Shown one piece after another: positions 7,752 through 17,034 of a stretch of DNA of 21,203 nucleotides. The stretch is from Saprospiraceae bacterium (GTDB taxonomy: Bacteria > Bacteroidota > Bacteroidia > Chitinophagales > Saprospiraceae), in contig JADJNW010000028.1 of NCBI GenBank assembly GCA_016714085.1, forward strand, positions 1 through 21,203, in the 5' to 3' direction. The position numbers were made by a program, and so were the translations under genes. The notes under the pieces were generated by a model that worked only from the letters and a program-made list of their open reading frames with translations, was not told where the DNA came from and ran no database searches. Positions within the stretch are counted from its first letter, which is position 1, and every line of letters starts with the position of its first letter.

Positions 7752-8606
7752 TTGTCTTTACATTTGATTGATCACGTTACTAAAAGTCGATTCTTGGTCA
7801 CTTTCCGTACAATCTATGAGAACGAATGGATTGACGCTGTGTTGATTACAGCTTCTTATACCGGCGCTTATGCTGAAAAAGATTTTACGAATTATCCGGC
7901 TATTTCGTTTCCATTATATTCGACATATCAATACAAAGCGGGAAGCTTCCAGCAAATACTGGATTCTAACGCTGTATTATTGGAAACAAGACCGCTTGAA
8001 TTTGAGGTGTCAAAATTTAATTGCTTTAAAGAAGATCGTACACTTTGTATTTTTTAAAGATATGCTGCCGGAGCCTTTTGTAAGAAAAATACAGAACCTG
8101 CAATGCAGATACGTCGCACACCAAAGGAAGCGATATTGGCTCATTTTATTTTGAAGACTTTAGAAACGCAAGAAATACAAAGTATTGAACAGGCTATCTT
8201 TCAATTATTGGATTCTTTATTTACACATCGGGAGCGTGCTACTTTTGTTACTACATCCAAATTACCTTTTTCTATCCAACGCATTGATCAAGCGAAAGCC
8301 TTTATTTATGAACATTTCAGTGATGATATTGGTATTACCGATATTGCTTCATGCGTACATCTAAGTCCTTTTCATTTTTCCAGGGTATTTAAAATGTACA
8401 GGCTACGCCTTACGATTACTTATTATTGGTGCGTATTGAATATGCAAAAACAAGTTTAGAATCCAGGTAAGGACATTACGGAAACCGCTTTTAATACTGG
8501 ATTTAATAGTCTGGAAAATTTTCTTATACCTTTAAAAAATTACGGATTCTCACCTTCTCAATTTCAAAAGAGCAAGATTTCTAAAGTTTTCTTTTCCACT
8601 ATTTAG
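7752..8606 (+). CDS. AraC-family transcriptional regulator
   Basis: The start is uncertain: the frame opens at a TTG at 7752, while ATGs at 7716 and 7744 would need an extra frame shift. The N-terminal part (SRFLVTFRTIYENEWIDAVL, then ETRPLEFEVSKFNCFKEDRT) is a cupin-like sensor region. The DNA-binding part is clear: AKAFIYEHFSDDIGITDIAS, VHLSPFHFSRVFK, then in changing frames TGYAPYDYLLLVRIEYAKTS, KDITETAFNTGFNSLENF and GFSPSQFQKSK. This is the two-helix-turn-helix pattern of AraC/XylS proteins. TAG lies at 8604-8606. About five one-base shifts break it. It starts 29 bp before the DUF1624-like gene on the same strand and probably belongs to its operon. Confidence 0.78.
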
Positions 8607-8634
8607 TTGATTTGTGTTCTTAACTCATATCACC

Positions 8635-9770
8635 ATGACTGAACAAAAGAGTAAAGCGAATCATATCGATTGATTTGCTTAGAGGAATCGTAATGGCGTT
8701 GATGGCACTCGACCATGTGCGCTTTTTTTTTCATGCAAGCGCGGCAGAATTTTCACCTACCAATTTGGAGAAAGCCTCGACTTTATTGTTTTTCACGCGG
8801 TGGATTACACATTTTTGTGCACCGTTATTTCTATTGCTGGCTGGCGTTTCCGCTGCGTTGATGGTTAATAAAAAAGGCATAAAAAGTACTGCATATTTTC
8901 TCTGGACGCGGGGCTTATTTCTTATCATATTAGAATTATTGGTGTTCCGTTTTGGCTGGAATATTACCGCCTTTGATCATTGGGAAGTCCACCGAATGTT
9001 GGTGATTTCAATGATCGGCATTTGTATGATTATGCTTGCTGCATTCATTTATTTACCTGTTAGAGTTGTGCTGGGCATTGGTTTAATTATTGTATTATTC
9101 CATAATTTATTACAAAACGTACTCATTACACCCGAATCCCCATTTTATAATCTATGGGTACTCGCTTATAAAGGTGGCGGCATGGCGCCAATGGGCATTG
9201 TCAGCGTCTATGTTTTATTCGCATTTTTACCTTACCGTATTATCGCTTGTGGTTATGGCTTAGTAATTATATCGAAATGATTACGCACCAGAAGCGCGGA
9301 AGAAAATATTATTAATCGCCGGCAGTATCTGTATTATACTCTTTATATTACTTCGTACCTTCAATTTATATGGTGATCCAAGCCATTGGTCGCCACAGAA
9401 AAATACATTATATTCTTTATTATCGATTCTCAATACAACTAAATATCCCACTTCACTTCTTTATACTTTAATGACTGTTAGCTGGGATTGATATGCCTTG
9501 CATTGACTGAAAACGCAAAGGACGAATAACTCAATTTTTGTAGTCTTGGGCAGCGTGCCTATGTTTTATTATATTTTACATTTGTTCTTGATACAGCTTA
9601 GTTCACTGCTGTTAACGGCTATTGTATTCGGTGAATTTGATATTCAAAGGTTTAACTTGACAACTGTTTACATTGCATGGATTTAGTGGTATTGATTTTA
9701 TATCCTGTTTGCGCAGCTTATCGTCGATAAGTTTGCACATCCTGAAAAAGCCTGGTTGAGTTATATTTGA
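8635..9770 (+). CDS. DUF1624 / heparan-alpha-glucosaminide N-acetyltransferase-like membrane protein
   Basis: From the ATG at 8635 the reading is MTEQKSKA, then after one shift RIISIDLLRGIVMALMALDH, the N-terminal signature of the DUF1624/HGSNAT catalytic family (the 'D.LRG....M.LDH' first helix). The following FTRWITHFCAPLFLLLAGVS carries the conserved second helix. Further helices: FLWTRGLFLIILELLVFRFG, MLVISMIGICMIMLAAFIYL, IAGSICIILFILLRTFNLYG, PMFYYILHLFLIQLSSLLLT. The end KFAHPEKAWLSYI and TGA at 9768-9770 match the usual tail. Length is about 379 residues, normal. Lysosomal HGSNAT acetylates a sugar across the membrane; bacterial members have no firm substrate. Four or five frame breaks. 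It follows the AraC-type gene closely. Confidence 0.8.
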
Positions 9771-9781
9771 TGATTAATAAA

Positions 9782-9812
9782 TAAAAAAAATGCCGGACGA
9801 AATCGCCCGACA
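9782..9812 (-). terminator. Rho-independent terminator (minus strand)
   Basis: Minus-strand transcript TGTCGGGC (9812-9805) pairs with GTCCGGCA (9798-9791), with two G-U pairs, followed by a U-rich run (9790-9782). It stops the exported two-repeat gene that ends at 9852. On the plus strand there is no T-run and two pairs are lost, so it is one-directional. Confidence 0.75.
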
Positions 9813-9851
9813 CATTCCTAAAACTCTATTTATGAAAACCACTTGTTTGCT

Positions 9852-10547
9852 TTAATTATCTTCTCGACAACTTTCTTTGAGTTCCTGAAGCGCTTCTTTG
9901 CTTTCAACGGTAAGAGTGGAGCCATCTTCCAATGTAACGGTGATTGGGAAAGTAATTTCCGGACGTTCGGTGCTACCAGGATTGGCTTGCCTCCATGCTC
10001 TGATCAAGGTTTTCAGTGCGTTTTGACCTGCTGCTGCTGTAGTTGTACCGTCGGGGAATGCAATGTTAACCGGGAAAACGATTTCAAAACAAGAACAACT
10101 ACCATAACCGCCACCTCCCGGTCGTCCGTGTCCTGGTCTATGCGGTCTGCCAAAGTGACAAAGCCGACGCAAGGCTTTTAGTTCATCTAAGGTTGCGATT
10201 GTAATAATTTCACCGTCCATGGAAATGACATCAAATGGAAGCACCAGGGTAGGGTGACCTTCGTTTTCCGGATTGGCTTCTCTCCAGTCTTTAAGCGCAG
10301 TTGCCAATGTTTCATAAGAATCTCCCTCCGTTGTTGTCGAATCGGGAAAAGCAATTGTGACGGGGACACGAGTTCATAGCAATATCCTCTGCCTACACCC
10401 GTGCTATCCTGAATGCCCAGAATCATTGCATTGGCATACGCTTCCAAATCCTGAGAATTTGTGGCATCTTCTTTGGCCAAGCGCTCATCAGGCGGAGATC
10501 CCGATTAGAATCATCCAGGAAAACTTCAAAACATTTTTTGTCATCAT
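9852..10547 (-). CDS. Exported protein with two copies of a Cys-bounded repeat domain
   Basis: The likely start is the ATG at 10547 (MMTKNVLKFSWMILIGIS), a signal peptide or lipoprotein leader. After a shift comes PPDERLAKEDATNSQDLEAY. Two homologous domains follow. Domain 1 runs from CYELVSP through TIAFPDSTTTEG, ALKDWREANPENEG and LKALRRLC. Domain 2 runs from CFEIVFPVNIAFPDGTTT through LIRAWRQANPGSTERPEITF, VTLEDGSTLTVESKEALQ and LKESC. Each is about 75 residues, starts CFE/CYE-(I/L)V-P, contains AFPD-(G/S)-TTT and ends in a cysteine, so one disulfide per domain is likely after export. A Gly/His/Pro-rich linker (GRPHRPGHGRPGGGGYGSCS) joins them. I recall similar Bacteroidota secreted proteins without known function. 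A terminator follows. Three or so frame breaks. Confidence 0.65.
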
Positions 10548-10735
10548 AGAAAGTTTTATTGGTTTTTGAATAAAAATGAAATAATGTAGATTGTTACAAA
10601 TGATCATAAAGAAGTAAATACATTATCACCTTTCCTATGTCTTTGCAACTCAGGAAAATAAGGCAATTTGACAATAATTATTAAGGGTTTATTTAAAGAA
10701 TATAATATTATTTAAGCCCTGATATATCTTTTTTC

Positions 10736-10916
10736 TTATAATAACCAGGGTTTAAAAGTAGTGGCAGAAGGCATTTCAGGAAACAGCGCTTGTAGCGTAC
10801 TATTCAAATCAACAAAATCCGCGCCTTTCCCAAGCCGCCTCCTGCACACTCATTGGTTGCGTTTGCGCATACAAGAAATAGAGATTGACAATAAAAATAT
10901 GTAAGATTGTTATCAT
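10736..10916 (-). CDS. Small exported protein, about 60 residues
   Basis: From the ATG at 10916 the reading is MITILHIFIVNLYFLYAQTQ, a good signal peptide with cleavage likely after YAQ. Then PMSVQEAAWERRG in one frame and, after a one-base shift, ADFVDLNSTLQALFPEMPSA and TTFKPWLL with TAA at 10736-10738. The mature peptide would be about 40 residues. I do not recognise the family. Support comes from the leader, the continuous sense over the frame break, and the GCAACC-N16-CACCT promoter motif 33 bp upstream (10949-10975), the same as that of the sigma factor on the other side. It could also be the remnant of a longer gene. Confidence 0.4.
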
Positions 10917-10948
10917 TGATAATTGGTTGCTATGGTTCTTTTCTTCTT

Positions 10949-10975
10949 AGGTGAGCAAGTACTGCAAAAGGTTGC
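10949..10975 (-). promoter_or_regulatory. Putative ECF-type promoter, minus strand (GCAACC-N16-CACCT)
   Basis: On the minus strand GCAACC (10975-10970), then 16 bases, then CACCT (10953-10949). It points to the small exported gene starting at 10916 and matches the motif on the plus strand at 11022-11048 in both boxes and in spacing. The GCAACC flanks extend to an 11-base inverted repeat with 11021-11031. Confidence 0.5.
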
Positions 10976-11021
10976 ACGAAGAATCAAAAAAATTCTTTTG
11001 ATCAAAAATAAATAAGGCAAT

Positions 11022-11048
11022 GCAACCTTTTTAACCCTTACTGCACCT
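11022..11048 (+). promoter_or_regulatory. Putative ECF-type promoter, plus strand (GCAACC-N16-CACCT)
   Basis: GCAACC (11022-11027), 16 bases, CACCT (11044-11048), 40 bp before the sigma-factor ATG. AAC-containing -35 boxes upstream of their own genes are usual for autoregulated ECF sigma factors. The same motif faces the other way at 10949-10975. Confidence 0.5.
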
Positions 11049-11088
11049 CCTTAGTGATAATCAAACACAAAAAACGGTTGCGGCGACG

Positions 11089-11630
11089 ATGATCAAAGAT
11101 TGGCATGACATCCTGGAAGCCTGTAAACATGGGGATCGGATTGCACAAAGCAATTCCATGAACGGTTCAAAGACAAGATGTTCGTGCTTTGTTTGCGTTA
11201 TGCCAATTCGCGCGAAGATGCGGAAGATTTGTTGCAGGAAGGTTTCATAATGGTTTTTAGAGATTTACATCAATATAAAGGTGTTGGTAATCTGGAAGGC
11301 TGGGTACGAAAAGTGATTTTGAATATAGCATTGCAGTATATCCGTCGGCAAAAGCATCTTTTTCAAGTGGTTGAATTAGAGGATGTTGCGCATCGCTTGC
11401 AATCGGAAGATGATTTTATAGAAGAAGATACGACCAGGAATTTGATTCGCATTATGCAGCAACTACCGCCTGGTTTTAGAACAGTTTTAATTTGTATGTA
11501 TTGGAAGATTATTCGCACGAGCAAATTGCCAAAGAATTGGGCATTTCGGTGGGTACTTCCAAGTCGCAACTCAACCGCGCTAAAAAATAATGAAAACATG
11601 ATAGAAAAAAAGCCTAACCGAGTAAAATAA
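11089..11630 (+). CDS. ECF-subfamily RNA polymerase sigma factor
   Basis: The start is the ATG at 11089 (MIKDWHDILEACKHGDRIAQ), one frame away from the main piece because of a shift near 11155. Region 2 is clear: KDKMFVLCLRYANSREDAED, LLQEGFIMVFRDLHQYKG and VGNLEGWVRKVILNIALQYI, with the core-binding and -10 recognition helices. Region 4 is LPPGFRTVL, then in another frame EDYSHEQIAKELGISVGTSK and SQLNRAKK, the -35-reading helix-turn-helix. The region-4 frame stops at 11590; a further shift in the A-run would carry the protein to 11630. About 180 residues, normal for ECF factors. The anti-sigma-like gene is not next to it: an intradiol dioxygenase gene intervenes. Probably autoregulated through the motif at 11022. 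Confidence 0.88.
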
Positions 11631-11701
11631 AAGGGAATTATTACAAAATTATTAAACCCAAATTAAAATACAATGGGAACTAAATCTTTTACTATAAAAT
11701 A

Positions 11702-11716
11702 AAACCTTATAGGTTT
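11702..11716. repeat. Palindrome AAACCTTATAGGTTT, copy 2
   Basis: Identical to 3798-3812. It lies 46 bp before the ATG of the intradiol dioxygenase gene, where a promoter or operator is expected. Confidence 0.45.
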
Positions 11717-11761
11717 GACCAAAATATAATGTATTGGAATTTAATGCACAATATATTAAAT

Positions 11762-12761
11762 ATGAAACGCAAGGATTTTTTAAAAACAATCGGATTGGCT
11801 ACTGGGGCAGCATCGATATTGCCATTGAGAAATACTTTGGGGAACACGCCTAATGCTTGTACGCTGATTCCTACAGAAACAGCAGGGCTTTTCCGCTGGA
11901 TTTGACGGCGAATACTGCGTTTTTTCGGCAGGATGTGCGTGAGAGTAAAACGGGTGTTCAATTGAATTTAAAAATGAAAATTATTGGCGCAAGTAATTGT
12001 GAACCAATGCGTAATGTGCGTGTGAATATCTGGCATTGCGATAAGGACGGTTTGTATTCCGGCTATAGCCAATCGAATAATGCCGGGCAGGCAGGCTTGA
12101 CTTATTTACGCGGTTATCAAATGACCGATGCCAATGGCGAAGTAAATTTTATTACTATTTTCCAGGCTGGTACACGGGTAGGATTTGTCATATCCATTTT
12201 CAAGTATATGTAAGTTCTTCTTACTCTGCTATTTCGCAGATGACTTTTGATATTGCCACCAAGAATGCGATTTATGCTGCTAATCCAACATTATATACCA
12301 AAGGCGCCGATCCTTTAAATTATAATAATGATAATATTTTTTCAGACGGTTACACATATCAATTGGCAAGCCTTACGCCAAACGAATCAACCGGTGGCTA
12401 TGATGCTTATATGGAGGTGACGGTGCAAGGCAGTGGCACGACGAGCTTGGGGCATTTGGAAAAAGAAGCGGCAAAATATTTTACATTGGGACAAAATTTT
12501 CCGAATCCTTATTATAATAATACTGCAATTCCATTTACTTTATATCAAGCTTCTAATGTATTAATAGAACTTTGGGACTTGTCCGGTAAGAAAATAGCTA
12601 CGCTTTTGAATGAATATAGAGGTGCAGGCGAGCATGAAATAGATGTAAATTTGAATTCATATCATTTAGCAACGAGCAATTATGCTTATCAAATGCAAGT
12701 AAGTAATGCCAATGGCGTATATAAACATTATAAATTGATGACAGCAGTGCGGCGAATGTAA
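11762..12761 (+). CDS. Secreted intradiol dioxygenase-like protein with type IX secretion signal
   Basis: The start at 11762 reads MKRKDFLKTIGLATGAASIL, a Tat-like leader (RKDFLK core). Then TETAG and, after a shift, FPLDLTANTAFF, as in intradiol ring-cleavage dioxygenases (T-E-x-x-GPF). Iron ligands are all visible: Tyr in GLYSGYS (about residue 97), Tyr in PGWYTGR (about 135) and the H-x-H in CHIHFQV (about 143-145); the arginine of TGR is kept too. The last two ligand groups are readable only after correcting a shift near 12165. The C-terminal 90 residues (LGQNFPNPYYNNTAIPFTLY, LIELWDLSGKKIATLLNEY, up to LMTAVRRM) form a type IX sorting domain, so it is sent to the cell surface. Substrate unknown; aromatic or plant-derived phenolics are plausible. 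It sits between a sigma factor and its likely anti-sigma partner. Confidence 0.85.
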
Positions 12762-12805
12762 TAATATTGCACGCTGGGATAACGGATTAAACTTGGAATG
12801 TAATT

Positions 12806-14350
12806 ATGAAAAAAAATATACCCAGTGATTATTTGGAAGACTTTCTTAAAAAGTCTTTTGAGGACTACACTGAAAGCCCGCCGGATAAGGTGTGGGATAA
12901 TATTGCTTCGGAAATGGAAACGCCTGTAACTCCGGGCGGCAAAATAATATTATATAAATGGCTTATAGGTGTAGCTGCGGCTTTGGTGCTGGGCATTGTG
13001 GCATATCAATTATTGGATGTAAAAACCGAATTAAAAGAATTGCAACAACAAGTAGAACAACATGATTCGACTTTACAAGAAATGCAAGCACCATCAGTAA
13101 AATCGGATGTTTCAGAAGATGAAAAACATGATAAAAATATTACACAATCTATTACAGAAGAGTCTTCTTATAACGATAAAGCGAAATATGATGCTTCTGT
13201 ATCAAATAATATTAATAAACAAGAATTAAAATCAAAAACATTACCATCGCCCAAGCGCTCAACGCAAAAATCCAAAAATATTGCTTCCGCTCAGAATCAA
13301 GGTAAAAATGATGTAAAGATTCCAATACCAATTATTGCAAATAATGAAAAAAATAGTACAAATAGATCATTAGAAACGGAAATATCGAATTCCAATATTA
13401 TTACATCAATTGAAAATCAGTCTGAAAAATTTGAAGATAAAGCCACTGAAAGAGCTGTCATTACTGCGTTTGATAAATTAACGGTATTAGGGATGCCCTT
13501 CGTCTCTACCAATCATACAATTGAATTACCTTATAATTATCCTATTACATCTGTACTAAAGAAAAATAATTTCTTCATAGGCGTTCAGTTCTTGCCCATG
13601 AAAAGCTGGGGTGAAGTGACCGCTGTGAGCCGTCGTCCGGGCTTTCCGGGGCGTGAAAAAACTTTAGCCAAAATGCTCATTATGCTGGTGAATCTTTACT
13701 TGGAGGCTTGAAACATTGGCACCAAACTTGGGCGATCCTGGAGCGTTGAATCAGGATTATATTATCGCACTGCTTCTCATAGCGCTACGACTCGCCCGGA
13801 ATTTCAATTTCAAGACAGACATCCGCGTCGGCCCGGCGATCCGCGATTTGATTTTATTTGCAATTTGAATACACCTACGGGGGTTGTGGCTCTGGCATTA
13901 GCAGCCGAGCCCAGCAATTCCAGTCAATCCATCGGCGAAGAGGAATCATTAGCATTTGAAGTGACTACGTCTAAAAGCAAATTATATCAGCCTTCCGATT
14001 TTATTACAATATCAAAGCCCCGGAAAGCGATTTCATTTTATTGCCAAAGGCGGCTTGCTTATTAATTTTTTTATTGGATGAAGATTTTCAAAATTTCTAC
14101 GGTCAATTCGCTCAATTCCAAACTGCAATTACCTCCCAATATTCCATCGATGAGCGCTCAGGAATCGCTCAACAGCGCTACCGTTGACTATTGGCTCAGG
14201 GCAGACTTGCTTATGATTTGAATTCAAATATGAGTTTGTCTTTAGAACCTACTTTCCTGAAGACTTTTTAGTCGCCAAAACATTCAAAATACTTTACAAT
14301 CTTCCAATTACGCATTGGGAATAAACGCAGGTTTGACACTAAATTTCTAA
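12806..14350 (+). CDS. Membrane anti-sigma-like protein with C-terminal beta-barrel region
   Basis: From the ATG at 12806: MKKNIPSDYLEDFLKKSFED, then YTESPPDKVWDNIASEM, the N-terminal pattern of Bacteroidota proteins encoded beside ECF sigma factors. A single membrane segment (YKWLIGVAAALVLGIVAYQL, about residues 50-69) is followed by a coiled coil (VKTELKELQQQVEQHDSTLQ) and a long Lys/Ser/Asn-rich linker. The C-terminal half, broken by several shifts, has outer-membrane-barrel character: NFFIGVQFLPMKSWGE, GTKLGRSWSVESGLYYRTAS, LPILLQYQSPGKRFHFIAKG, SNYALGINAGLTLNF and TAA at 14348-14350. The cytoplasmic N-terminus would bind the sigma factor; the other half senses the envelope. Reconstructed length about 515 residues. 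No zinc-binding HxxxCxxC motif is present. Confidence 0.7.
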
Positions 14351-14424
14351 AATAAGTTTATTTTAAAAGCTTTTGTTGGAAAATATCGCAAAACTCCCGT
14401 AATTTGCTATAATAATTGGGTAAT

Positions 14425-14489
14425 GGTTGATAGGTGAATAAGCTTATAAATATTAGAAATTATCCTATAACCTTATTATCCTATCAACC
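14425..14489. repeat. 24-bp imperfect inverted repeat just before priA
   Basis: Arms 14425-14448 (starting GGTTGATAGG) and 14466-14489 (ending CCTATCAACC) match at 21 of 24 positions around a 17-base loop. It ends 9 bp before the start codon of priA, so a hairpin in the leader RNA could affect translation. It also resembles the degenerate GGTTGATAGG repeats at 7645-7712. Confidence 0.6.
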
Positions 14490-14498
14490 GATAAAACA

Positions 14499-16974
14499 TT
14501 GAGCAAGCCCAATCTTCATTTCATCCCCACCACCAATACGTACGTCACGGTTATCCTGCCGATGGCAGTACCCAAGCCTTATACTTATTACGTGCCGGAA
14601 GAATGGGTTAGCGAAATAAAATTTGGCGTGCGTGTAGAGGTGCAATTCGGGCAAAGCCGCTTGTACACTGCACGCGGTATTGATGTGCATCATCATGCAC
14701 CGGAAGGGCATCAGCCCAAGCCCATCAGTGCTGTCGTAGATGAGCAGCCACTTATCAATCCCATACAACTCCAGCTTTGGCGCTGGCTTGCGGATTATTA
14801 TTGCTGTACGCTCGGAGAAGTGATGAACGCTGCCTTGCCTTCCAATTTGAAATTGGCGAGTGAAACCTTGATCGCATTAAGCCCTGTTTTTGATGGTGAT
14901 GTCACCGATTTGTCTGAAAAAGAGCATATTGTGGTGCAGTCATTAACTGCTCAGAATGAATTAAGTATCGAGGATTTGCGCAAAATTCTAGATCAAAAAA
15001 CTGTTTACCCGCTGATTAAGAGCTTGTTAGAAAAGAAAATCATTTATTTACAAGAGGATTTAAAAACAAAATATTCCCCGAAAACCGTTGCCTGCGTGCG
15101 TCTCTGCGAGCCTTATGCCTCCGAACCTGACCGAATCAATGAAGCTTTTGATAAATTGACCCGCTCCAATCGCCAGGAAGAAGCGCTTTTGGCGTATTGC
15201 AACTCATTAAAAACAGGAGTTTATTCGCAAACAAGATATTTATGATTTGGCTAAAGTGGATTCCAGCGCGTTGACGGCGATGGCAAAAAAGGCATTTTTT
15301 GAACTATATGAACGCGAAGTGAGTCGCCTCGGAGGTTATGAAGAAGAAACCATTGATTCTGGAGGAACTTGCACCGCAGCAAGAGGAAGCTATTTTCGAA
15401 ATTGCAAGCGCATTTTGAAACTAAAATGTTGCCCTGCTTCACGGTGTAACCGGTAGCGGCAAAACCCGCGTTTATGCTGAATTGATGCAAGAGCCATTAA
15501 TCGCGGTGAACAAGTTTTATATCTTTTTGCCGGAAATTGCACTTACAACGCAGATTATCAATCGGTTACAAAAATATTTGGCGATAAAATTGCGGTTTAT
15601 CATTCGCGTTTGAACAATAATGAACGAGTTGAACTTTGGAAACAAATCCTTGAAGGTAAACCCATTGTGATTGGTGCGCGGTCGGCGCTTTTTATGCCTT
15701 TACAAATTTGAAATTGGTGATTGTAGATGAAGAACACGATCCTTCTTATAAGCAAAATGATCCCAATCCTCGCTACAACGGGCGCGACGCTGCGATTTAT
15801 ATGGCGGAATACCTTCGATGCGAAAGTCATTCTTGGCACGGCGACGCCTTCGATTGAATCTTATTACAACGCTAAAGCAGGCAAGTATGCTTTGATTGAA
15901 ATGCCGGAGCGCTTCGGTGGCTGGAATTGCCCGAAACCGTTATCGCAGATGTCAAGCAAGAACTCAAAGAACGCAAGCTCAAGGCGCATTTTACGACCAC
16001 TTTGATTGACGAACTCAAAGCCGCCCTCGAACGTGGCGAGCAAGCGATTCTTTTCAGAATCGGCGAGGCTTTGCGCCTACCTATCGCTGCACAACTTGCG
16101 GCTGGCATTCCGAATGTATCCATTGCGATGTGAGCCTCACGTATCACAAGCATTTCAACGCATTGAAGTGTCACTACTGCGGTTACCAGACGCAACTGCC
16201 TACGACTTGTCCGGCTTGTGGCAATAAACAACTGACACTCATAGGGTTCGGTACAGAAAAGATTGAAGATGAACTCAAAATTTACCTCCTGAAGCCCGCA
16301 TCGCGCGGATGGACTTGGATACGGTACGCACCAAAAATGCCCATACCCAGATCATCAATGATTTTGAGGAACGCCGCGTAGATATTCTTGTTGGTACACA
16401 GATGGTCACCAAAGGTTTGGATTTTGATAATGTAGGCATTGTAGGTGTCCTTAGCGCCGACCAACTCTTGCAATTTCCAGACTTTCGAGCGGGTGAACGC
16501 GCATTCCAACTCATGCTGCAAGTGAGCGGCCGCGCGGGTCGCAAGCACAAGCGAGGCAAAGTCATTATCCAAGCGATGAATACAGCGAGCCCTGTGTTGG
16601 GTGAGGTCTTGCGCAATGATTTTTTTAGTTTTTTCCAAAGAGAAATCCAGGAACGGCACGAATTTCAATATCCACCGTTTACACGGCTCATCCGCATCAC
16701 GCTCAAGCATAAAAAGCCCGAAACGCTCAACGATGGCGCTAAAATCTTCGCCAAAACCCTCAAATCCCAGCTTGGTGAATGGGTCATCGGGCCGGCAGTG
16801 CCTTATGTGGGGCGCGTGCGCGGCTACTTCTTGCTCGATTTCTTGATCAAGCTTCCCCGCGATAGCCAAAAGATTCGCTATGCCAAAGACACCCTGCTCG
16901 ATGCCATTCAAGCGCTCAATACCAGCGAGGGTTACACAACGATAAGAGTGAATGTAGATGTGGATCCGTATTAG
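14499..16974 (+). CDS. priA: Primosomal protein N' (replication restart helicase PriA)
   Basis: PriA reloads the replicative helicase at stalled forks. The start appears to be the TTG at 14499; no in-frame ATG lies upstream. The N-terminal DNA-binding part reads YVTVILPMAVPKPYTYYVPE and GVRVEVQFGQSRLYTARG. The helicase core is recovered over several frames: Walker A GVTGSGKT at 15443-15466, DEEHD (motif II) at 15726-15740, RSALFMPFTNL, and ILVGTQMVTKGLDFDNVGIV and QVSGRAGRKHKRG late in the core. The zinc-binding insert is CTTCGWHSECIHC then CHYCGYQ and CPACG (about 16088-16220), with the usual paired cysteines. The end is TTIRVNVDVDPY with TAG at 16972-16974. Length is about 825 residues, as expected. 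Around nine one-base shifts split it, the strongest evidence that the shifts are sequence errors. Confidence 0.95.
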
Positions 16975-16985
16975 GGCAGGCGAGC

Positions 16986-17015
16986 TTTAGTCGTCGTTTT
17001 TGTTTTCTATCTTTA
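16986..17015 (+). promoter_or_regulatory. Possible Bacteroidota-type promoter for the AAA ATPase gene
   Basis: TTTA (16986-16989), 18 bases, TATCTTTA (17008-17015), 19 bp before the ATG. Compare the Bacteroidota consensus TTTG and TAnnTTTG. Spacing is slightly short and neither box is perfect. Confidence 0.25.
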
Positions 17016-17034
17016 CATTAGAAACTGAATAAAT

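Noticed and set aside
9843..10181. Plus-strand 112-residue open frame rich in Cys and Thr
   Set aside because: It is opposite the two-repeat exported gene, whose duplicated domains show that the minus strand is coding.
15872..16231. Minus-strand 119-residue open frame
   Set aside because: It is antisense to the zinc-binding region of priA, where paired cysteines on the plus strand are conserved.
16282..16911. 209-residue minus-strand open frame
   Set aside because: It lies opposite the C-terminal part of priA, whose plus-strand translation carries conserved helicase motifs; this is an antisense shadow.
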